This document shows, one piece after another, positions 55,674-64,000 of a DNA stretch of 64,000 bases (position 1 is its first letter; each line of letters starts with the position of its first letter). Where the stretch lies: positions 47,437,741 to 47,501,740 of the forward strand of contig CM041465.1 in assembly GCA_023213395.1 (NCBI GenBank), given 5' to 3'. The notes below the pieces were generated by a model. That model was not told where the DNA came from and made no database searches. It was given only the letters and a program-made list of their open reading frames with translations. The translations under genes were made by a program, and so were the position numbers. Source of the DNA: Cycas panzhihuaensis. Taxonomy: Eukaryota; Cycadophyta.

Positions 55674-57945
55674 CTATGATCCCTGATGAGACTCCTGAGG
55701 TACATCTGGATCTACTCTCTGTATCCTACTAGAAGTCTCCCTACGTGTAGACTCTCCTCTATATGGGAGATGGTATTGCTCTTGTTGCATTGTGCCACTA
55801 GCTAATGGGGTATATCTAGCTCCCACCTAAGCTAGTGTCATCCTCCATAGGTGTCTCCTCTCCTCCTCACCTACCCTCATCTCCATCTCTCACCTTAGTA
55901 GTTATATCCCCATGTCTATATAAAGGTCTCGAGCCTTCAATGCATGGAAATAGTACTCTATTTGGTGCCCTAGTAGTCTATGATCCACTACGTTCCAAGA
56001 GAGCACCTCATCCAAGGCTAGAATGTATGGAAAGATCAACTCTAGAGTCATCTATACCTCCCTTAAGGTAACCCTCTCATCGCTTGTCCAATAGAAAATA
56101 TATCATATAATCAGTCCCTTGGAGAAGAAAAATAAACTCTTAAAGTAAAAAGAATCCAATGCAATGCAAGAAGTCAATCAATCAAATCATATACCTAGGG
56201 ATCTGTCTCCTACTGGCTCCCCACCTACTACCTCTCCAACTGGTAGAACCTCTCCTCCCTATGGCTCCTAGTGAGCCTCCTGTGTAGCTTCTCCCTTACT
56301 AGCTCTACTCCCTCCATCCCTACCCTAATCATCAATATATCTTAACTCCATACTCCAAATGGAGCTCCCTCTCCTCTCTATAGGTGCTCCCCCTCCTCGT
56401 CTGAGTACGTGTCAATTATTCCCTGCTCAACCATTAGAGGAGACACCTCCTCGTCCTGCCTCCTCTCCTCTCCTAACACCTTTTCCACCGCGTGCTCCTC
56501 CATCACGTCCTCCTCCTCTCCCTCTCCCTATTACTGGAGCCTCCTCTATTGCTACTCTCTTTATAATGTCTATCTTGTTGTCACTCCATATTGGGAGCTC
56601 AGCATAAGCATCCTCAATGAGCTATCTCCTCATCATCCTATTGAGAACAAGATTGTGAGTCATCCTCGTGATAATCACTAGTCTATTATGGACCCTAGAT
56701 CTCATGTGCCACATGTTCATCCCCAAATCTATCAACGTCAATACTTCTGGCTCTTCTCCTGGTTGCATTAGTGGAATATGATGATAGAGCCAACACATCA
56801 CTATTGAATTGTACGACAAGCCATCTCTACCTATCCTCTAGATCCTCGATAGTTGATGACTAATACTATCTACTACATATTATCCCCAGTTAATCTAGAT
56901 CCTCTGTTTGCATCATCTCACTATCCTTGTCTACTAAATTAGGATGCCCATAAAAGTTTGTGTCTTAGCTATATAATATATAATGATGAGAATAATAATT
57001 CTCCTCAGTATTGGGACTCCATCTACTACTTGGATTACCTTGATCAAAATCCTATAATGATCTATCTAATCAATGAATCCAGTCAATTAAGTATTGCATG
57101 CCATCTAGAATTTGTCATATGTCACTTTGATGAGGTAAACCCTCTCCCCAGGCTAGCTCACTCCTAAGATCCTCCCTACATCCCTTGGAGTGATCTCTAA
57201 ATCTCTAATAGCCCAAACACTAAATATGTGGCACCCTAGAACCCAATAACTCATAAAATCATGTAGTACCTTATGCTCCATCACTAGTTGAGTCAAGGCA
57301 CTTGCCCTCACTAGGTCACACACTCTTAGTATCCCCCATCTGGCCTCATCTAGCTAACTAACTAGCTCCCTGATGGCAGCTCCCTTATTTTCATGAGTCT
57401 TTACTCTCTCTAAGGCCTACATTGTAGTAATTTCAATTAGTCAACATCATTTTCAAGTCAAAAACTTCATGTTTGCTAAGTAATATTTCTTGAAATTTTA
57501 AAAATATATTTAACAAATTAAAAATTATAGTTTCACTGTGAAAAATGTAGTTTCATAGTGAAAAATATGATTTCACAGTGAAAAATGTGACCTCCTTCGA
57601 TGGCCCAAATACTGAAGTTGTGTTTTTCGCTACTTTGTCATGTTTTTCATTTAGAAATTATGTTTTTAATATAGTATCTACACTTTTCACACTGCATTAT
57701 CGCGTTTTTTATTTTAAAATCAAAAAAAAAAAATTAAGTACTCCATTCACCAGGTACCTCACTCTCTGATCCATTATGATCTCTATAATGCTATGGAGTT
57801 GATCCCATGTCCAAAGGAGCTCATAATCTTGCTCAAATATAAGAAGACCACCTCAAAAGTTCTCCTTTCTTCCTCCTCTTATCTATGAAATTAAAGCCTT
57901 TTTTCACCATTTTCCTTTCATATATGGGGGGCCTTCTTATCCTTT
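55674..57945 (-). pseudogene. Antisense accessory gene of Tat-3 (broken)
   Basis: It is read on the minus strand, opposite to Tat-3. Exon 1 remnant is 57945-57751 (start lost), intron 1 is 57750-57417, exon 2 starts near 57413, intron 2 is 56194-56083, and exon 3 is 56082-55674. Recognisable protein blocks are LTLIDLGMNMWHMRSRVHNR, PIWSDNKIDIIKRVAIEE and a Gly/Arg-rich patch. Exon 3 has ERVTLREV, MTLELIFPYILALDEVLSWN and VVDHRLLGHQIEYYFHALKA, matching Tat-1 exon 3 (TLREIQRTLEVIFPYV, NHRLLRHHIDYYSHAL). Conservation at the protein level between two diverged copies argues for a real gene. Confidence 0.65.
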
Positions 57946-60900
57946 TTACCTGCTAAATCCTCCAAGCTATCTGTTGTGCTTATCAAAATGAAACATACTC
58001 TAATTCAACCATATTTTCCTCCATATTTACAATGAACTATTAAAAAATAGATGTTTTCACTTTGATAAAGCTCAAGGTATTATTTTGTGAAATAAAAAGG
58101 GTTTATCTTAGCTCTTTTTCCTCTTTGAAGTTTGATTGTTTACTGAATCCTACTTCATGTAGTAATTCATCATGTTTACCTTCAAAGGAACCTCACTCTG
58201 AGCTTTCATTTTCCTGTTGATGAGTCTAAACTAGGACAAGACTATCACTCCTAGCTTTTATCTACCTATTGATGAGTCTAAACTAGGATAGGATTATCAC
58301 TTTGAATCTTCTTTCACCTATTAATGAGCTAAAACTATGATAGGATCGATGCTCTAAGGCCCTCATACATGTTAATGAGCCTAAACTATAGCAGGGATCC
58401 CTCTAAAGTTGATAGTTAATGAGGTTAAAAGATGATAATTAGCCTTTGAAAGTCCTCACCCCATTAATGAGGCTAAACTATGATGGGTTTATTCTAAAAG
58501 GTCACATGTTAATGAGCTTAAACTATGACAATCCTTTGTTTTTGCTCTAATAAAAGATTTTGCTCTAAAAAGTCATCTATTAATGAGTCGATAAACTATG
58601 ATAGTTCATCCTTTTTGCCCCAGCAAAAAGACTTCCCTCTCATACGTGTTTAACAAGAGATAAATTATGACCAGGTGTATAGTAAAGGCCCATCCAATTT
58701 GTGGGAATTTAGTGATGAAGTCCCATCCACTTTGTGGGCAGTAGGTAGTGTTTATTTGAAGCTAAAAGTCCCATCCAATTTATGGGCAATAGGTAAGTTT
58801 TTGGTCATAGTAGATACCTAGTTCTTTTAGGTGAGAAGACCAATGTAACAACATTTATCAGATAAATACCTAGTCCTTTTGGGTAACCTGGTTGACACCC
58901 AATCCTTTTAGGTTGGTTTTTGGAGATGGCATATACCCAGTCCTTTTGGGTAAGGGATGTAAATATTATCCCTTTTAGTTAGGATTACTCGGTCCTTTTG
59001 AGTAACTCAACCAATAGAAACTTTCTAGAATCAAGATGCAATATGAATTCTATCTCATCATGGAGAAGTATCACATCATTATCCAATATGAATTCTATGC
59101 AATATGAATTCTATTTCATATAGTTTCTATCACTTTCACTAGAGCAACAAGTATCCACATCATTGCCACCTCTCACTGTCCTATGTCTCTTTCTAGAATA
59201 GGAGCCTCAGGTGCCAAGGAGGTAAATGTTTCACCAAAACTTGGCCTCTTTAGTTGCATTTGGATTATGTTGGTAAATCGGTGTATGATTATATGGTTTT
59301 ATTAATAGTGATTGATGTATGTTGATTGTATTTGATGGATTGAGTCTTGTTTTGTTGAAATGATGCATAATATTTTTTTGATTGATAAAATATAATGAAT
59401 AATGATGTAGCTTGTATTCTTGTTATTCCATCGATGATGTAAACTATGGAAATAGAGTCTTCTTTATAATCAACTTAACCTTATTCTTCTTTCAAAGTTT
59501 GTTGTTTTTATTTTATTTTCAAGATTTCACCCATAATTTTGTCGTTTCTCACTCTTTGGGCTTGTACTTAATGCATTTCACCATATTCTAGGCTTATTTA
59601 TTCACATTTTTATGATTGAATACTCATTAAATATCATTTTTTAATCAAATTTTTACTTTACTAAAATCGTGTTTTCACCCTATTAAAAATACAACCAGTC
59701 ACGTTTTTAGAACAAATTCATAGTTTTAGTAGTTAGAAAATGTGACCAATCACATTTTTCACTGTCATACAATAAAAAATTAGGTAGATCACCAAAATTT
59801 TTATATGCCGCTACCTACATTCAATAGGATTTGATTCTCTCAATGCATAGAAGTGATAACGAGTTATTATTGGTTGTAAATTAAAAGAAAAAGAAGTGAT
59901 TTTTACTCTAGTATTGTGAGACTTTATGAAGCTTTTAGAGATTTCTTGAGGATTACTGTTATAACTTTGAAAACTTAATTTTCTGAGGATTATTAGGTGA
60001 AATCTCAAAGAATTTTTATTGATGTGTCACTACTACTTGATTGTTGATGGTTTAAACTTCTATTTTCTTAGATCTTCATCAGTTTTATACTTCAAACTTC
60101 TCTTGATTTGGTAAGATCTTTCCTCTTGACTTTTAAACTTGTTTCATGATGTTTTGAAGGTAATTTTGGCTCCGAATTATTTCTTTATGCTAGTTGACTA
60201 AAATATATGTTGAAAGGTCAGGCCTTTGTGGGGTTCCTTAAGGATAGACTAGGGTGGGGTATGGTCATCTCTCCACCATATATCTAGCTATTCCTTCTTA
60301 CTCTATCATAGTAGTATGTATTTTAGTTAAATTATCGCTCTTTTTTACTATTTTTTTGCTCTAGTTTGGCCTCTTTAGATTGTTGATTCTTCCTTCTTCA
60401 GTCTAGCTTTGAAGAAAAGTGCATTGGAAAGTTAATCAAGTGAAAAGGAAACTACCATTCTGAGGCATTATTTACAATAGGAAAGGAGTGTTTGTCTTGT
60501 ATCTATCATTGCATGCACTTTTATTTTCAAGTTAGCTTTTGTATCTTAAGAATGAAAAGATGATAATATTGTTTAATTGAAACATCTCTGATTTTTAATG
60601 GTACATTGGGTTTAAGGATTCCTTTTGGAGCTCTTATTACTCTAATTGTGATAGAACCTCTGGTGGTTATTCTTATATAGATGATTATTGTTTAGATTAT
60701 GACTTGTCCATCATCTCATAGGTCTAAAACTTATTAGAAAATAATAGTAGTTTCCTTTAAGAATCTCTCTTTTTATGCATTATTTCATCACTTTTTTAAG
60801 AGAATTAGTTACATGCATTAAAGTTAAAGCATATTGGCTAGTTTTGCATGTTGATTGGTCTTTTTCAAAAGAAATTTGCATAAAAATTATATAGTGAATT

Positions 60901-61520
60901 TGAAATGAATCATGTATGTTACATATAGGAAAGTTATCTCATAGTTGTATGTACATCTTTCATCTTCAAAACACGAAAAAAAAAAAAAAAAGGAGAACTT
61001 ACATACATAGTTTCTAGTTTGTTTGCTTTTACTTTTATATTAAAAAAAAAAAAAAGGATAAAAAGTTTATGTGAGTTTAATATTGTAGTTTCTGTAATTG
61101 AATCATCTTGCTCTTTTGGCCTTACGTCTTTATAATCATATCAAAACCTAGAAACCTAAACAAGATAAACTACCATTTTCATTAACTTACCCTCTCTTAC
61201 ATCTTAGTAAAACTCAAACTGTTGAAACGATTATACGAGAGGAGTCCCTAAGAAGGATATTAAAGATATTTTAAGTGTGGTTCTAAACTTAGAACTCCTT
61301 TATCAAGTCATGTAAATTAGTGGATTCTATCACCCCATTTCACATCCATACCTTTCATCGTACTCACTCACACTTAGGTAGATGGCACTACTAGGCAAAG
61401 ACTCCTCCTTAGGAGTTGGACAAAAATGGTCCTTTAGGTCTTCTTGAGCTTTGTGTCTCCCAATTTTAATCATAATAGAAATTGAAAGATATTAAGTTTT
61501 GGTCCCCTCTAGGCCCCAAC
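57946..61520 (+). repeat. Tat-3 3' repeat region and LTR
   Basis: It includes the 51-52 bp array (about 58196-58690) and the GGACTGGGTA-type array (58690-59010), both reversed relative to Tat-1. The LTR body follows, matching the reverse complement of 22327-25105, with palindrome motifs at 59695-59760. The LTR start is not resolved. It ends near 61520 and is followed by 61521-61545, which matches the Tat-1 leader. Confidence 0.75.
58196..58690. repeat. 51-52 bp array of Tat-3 (reversed)
   Basis: Units share the motif GTTAATGAGCTTAAACTATGA. They are the reverse complement of the 25108-25630 units. Confidence 0.75.
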
Positions 61521-61572
61521 CATCTTTTTAGTGACCTTGTTGAGGATCAAACCCAAGAGCCCCCTAGAACAC
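61521..61572 (+). other. Leader-like sequence and junction to Tat-4
   Basis: CATCTTTTTAGTGACC (61521-61536) matches the Tat-1 leader CATCTTTTTATTGACC. The match ends by about 61550, and at 61573 the sequence switches to Tat repeat array in the opposite orientation. Confidence 0.5.
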
Positions 61573-64000
61573 CACCAAAAACTAGATGGGACTTTACTAT
61601 ATAATTGGTTGTAGTTTATCTCTCTTGAACCATGCGTCAAAGGGAAATATTTTTACTAGAGTAAAAAGGATAAACTGTCATTATTTATAAGTTCATTTAT
61701 AGGTGAGTTTTCAAAGCAAACCCATCATAGATTAGCCTCGTTAAAAAGGTAGGGTTTTCGGAGGTCAATTATCATAGTTTATCCTCATTAACAATCAAAT
61801 TTGGAGGGTTCCTTGTCATAGTTTAGGCTTGTTAATAGGTAGAAGGGACTCCGAGTATAGTTCTTATCATAGTTTTAGCTTATTAACAAGTGAAAGAAAA
61901 TTTGGAGCATAACCCTATCATAGTTTAAGATCGTCAATATGTGAAAGAAGATTTAGAGCGAGGTTCCTGCCATAGTTTTGGCTCATCAACATGCAAAAGA
62001 AAGCTTAGAGCAACATTCTTATTATAGTTTCAGCTCATTAACAAGTGGAAGAAATCTTAGAGCAACATTCTTGTCATAGTTTTACCTAATTAAGAGGCAA
62101 AAGAAAACTTAGAGCATAGTATGGTTCCTTTAGAGACAAATATAAAAATCTATGTAAAAAGAATGAACGTGGGGTGATAGATTGTATCTCCAAAGAGAAG
62201 ATGAACTCTAATGAAAATTGAACCTTATCAAAGTAAATATGAATAGTTTTTAGCACTTCAAGGTAATTTTAATGAGAATGATGGTTAAGAAAGAACATAT
62301 TTTACTTTGATAGGTCGTATGGGAACTAGGAAAGATTCTGCCAAAGAAAACAAAGAAAAGCCCATCCTTATTTATGAGGAAATTGATAAAAAAAGGGTTT
62401 CATTTTTACAAGAGCGAGGAGGAGAAAAGGAGGTAACTAGAGGCCATTTTTCTCATTTTTAAGGCATTCAAGAGCTCTTTTAGACAAAGGATTAGCCCTA
62501 GAGAATAATCATCAGTAAAATAGAGTAGAGAGCTAAATACCCAATGAGTCAGATTTTTTTTTTTTTTAATTGAAAAACACAGTAATGCAATGTGAAAACT
62601 ACAAGCACTACATTAAAAGTATAGTTAAGTAGTGAAAAATATAATAACATGATAAAAAATGTGACTTTATAATTTAGGACCATCAGAAGAAGTCATGTTT
62701 TTTACTATGAAGTCATGTTTTTGGTTATATAGCCACACTTTTAAACTTTCACTTAGAAAATCTTTAAAAATTAAATTTTCTAAATGAAATGAAGAAACTA
62801 ATATGATTTTAATGGCATGATGTAGGCCATGGAGAGAGTCGAGATGCGAGAGAATGAGGGGATGGCTATCAAGAAGCTAGTTAGCCATTTAGACAAGGTA
62901 GGATGGGGGATTTTGAGAGCATGTGGACTCTCACGGGTAAGCAGATCAACCTAGATTATGATGGAGCATGAGATCTTACATGATTTTATTAGTTGTTGGA
63001 TCCCACGGCATAACATATTCTAAGTATAAGCTATCAGAGAGATTGAGATCACTCCAAGGGATGTAGGGAGGATCCTAGGGGTTAGCTGGCATGGAGAATG
63101 AGTAAGACTCATTAAAGTAGATCATAAGGAGTTCTAGATGGCATGCAATGAATACCTAATGGGTTTTGTTAACTAAATCAACCAGTACGAGACATTAATG
63201 GAGGTTATTTAGATAGCAAATGATATCCCTATAGTTAGGAGGATTATTTCTCTGATCATCATTTATAGGATAACTAGAACCCAAAATTTCATGGGGGTTC
63301 CAACTAAATAAACTGGAGTAGTGAGGAGATGTGAGCAGGGGATCTGAATCAACTAGGGATAGTATATAGTAGACAGTATTAGTCACCAGTTATCTAGGAT
63401 CAAGAGGATGGGGAGGGGAGGATTCTTATACAACTCCATATTAATTTATTAGTTATATGATCATGTTCCACTCCTGAGGTTGGAGGCATACAAGGAGAGT
63501 TGACTATGATGGATCTAGGGATGAATAGGTGGCACATGAGGTCATGGATCTATAATAGGCCAGCTATCATAGTGAGGAGTATGCATAGATCTATCCTTAG
63601 CAAGATGATGAGGAGACAACTCGTGGAGGATGTGTATGTAGGGCTACCAGTATGGATCAATGATGAGATGGATGCCGCAGAGAGGGCATTAATAAAGGAG
63701 GCTCTCGTGGCTAGGCGAGGGAGAGGGAGAGGGAGAGGATAAGATGAAGGAGGATGAGGTGGGAAAGATGGTAAGGGTGGTGGAGAGATAGGATGAGGAG
63801 GCAGAGGAGGTGCCTCACCTAGTGGGAGAGCAAGAGGGAGCCATTAGGTGCTTCAAAGAGTGAGTGGAGCACTTATGCAAGGTAGAGGAGGCTCTATGCA
63901 AAGCATGGAGCTAGGCTCGACAGATGGATAGGGTAAAGGTGAAGGGAGCAAAGTAGGAGAAAGCAAGGTTGCCTAGGAGGGTCCCCATGAGCCATAAGAA
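61573..64000 (-). mobile_element. Tat-4: 3' fragment of a Tat-like element, minus strand
   Basis: It aligns to 25083-25700 and 28838-30650 of Tat-1 in the same orientation, without element E (the empty site is near 62200). It has the 51-52 bp array (about 61612-62130) and the antisense gene (62319 onward), and runs off the window end. Confidence 0.8.
62319..64000 (+). pseudogene. Antisense accessory gene of Tat-4 (runs off the window)
   Basis: The ATG at 62319 begins MGTRKDSAKENKEKP; exon 1 runs to 62553. A 272-bp candidate intron (62554-62825, donor decayed to ATGAGT) follows. Exon 2 begins AMERVEMRENEGMAIKKLVS and contains the longest intact piece of the gene, 63500-63742: TMMDLGMNRWHMRS, VEDVYVGLPVWINDEMDAAE and an ARRGRGRGRG tail. 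A charged coiled-coil (FKE-stop-VEHLCKVEEAL) follows near 63860. It is the best preserved of the three copies and no function can be assigned. The Gly/Arg tail suggests nucleic-acid binding, but that is inference. Confidence 0.7.

Larger units (their letters stand above)
48538..61520 (+). mobile_element. Tat-3: Tat-like Gypsy element, plus strand, 5'-deleted
   Basis: This is the same family as Tat-1 in opposite orientation. From 48538 it aligns to 37,700 downward on the minus strand (TACCACTCCTACAAATA against TACCACTCCCTCAAATA). Order is end of gag, protease, RT, RNase H, integrase, second RNase H, antisense gene, repeat arrays and LTR (to about 61520). Gag and most of the 5' LTR are gone; the LTR piece 42797-43202 is the likely left remnant. 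All frames contain stops. Confidence 0.8.

Overview
This window looks like nuclear DNA from a flowering plant. It is AT-rich, has no intact host gene, rRNA or tRNA that I could find, and almost everything recognisable is decayed LTR-retrotransposon of the Ty1/Copia and Ty3/Gypsy superfamilies. Support for a plant comes from primer-binding sites of the plant initiator-Met-tRNA type (TGGTATCAGAGC and variants), a chromodomain Gypsy element, and a large Gypsy element with two RNase H domains and an antisense accessory gene, which resembles the plant Tat lineage. I cannot name the species.

Region 1 (about 1-22,150) is Copia-rich and nested four deep. An old family, here called X, contributes an LTR (1212-1566 plus 16287-16435). 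Element A (1567-16286) sits inside that LTR, with two 327-bp LTRs and a near-perfect 5-bp target-site duplication (TSD). Element B (3190-10769) sits in A's leader. Insertion C (3326-5868) sits in B's 5' LTR. Between 16,440 and 22,150 lie LTR scraps of family D (two copies, opposite strands), further pieces of X (one LTR on the minus strand), microsatellites and unassigned AT-rich DNA.

Region 2 (22,327-64,000) is built from three copies of one large Tat-like Gypsy family. Tat-1 (22,327-42,796, minus) keeps both LTRs, gag, protease, RT/RNase H, integrase, a second RNase H placed after the integrase, and an accessory gene on the opposite strand with two candidate introns. A small gag-only element, E (25,706-28,832, perfect TSD), is inserted in its 3' part. 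Tat-3 (42,797-61,520, plus) joins Tat-1 head to head and has lost gag and most of its 5' LTR. A chromovirus, F (43,203-48,537, minus), lies at the deletion. Tat-4 (61,573-64,000, minus) is a 3' fragment running off the window.

All coding regions are pseudogenes. Many stop codons stand where Gln, Trp or Arg codons are expected, as C-to-T decay of methylated, silenced DNA would give. The strongest novelty candidates are the integrase-then-RNase H order in Tat-1 and Tat-3, the spliced-looking antisense gene conserved in three copies, and a 13-bp hairpin stem kept identical between two otherwise diverged copies.
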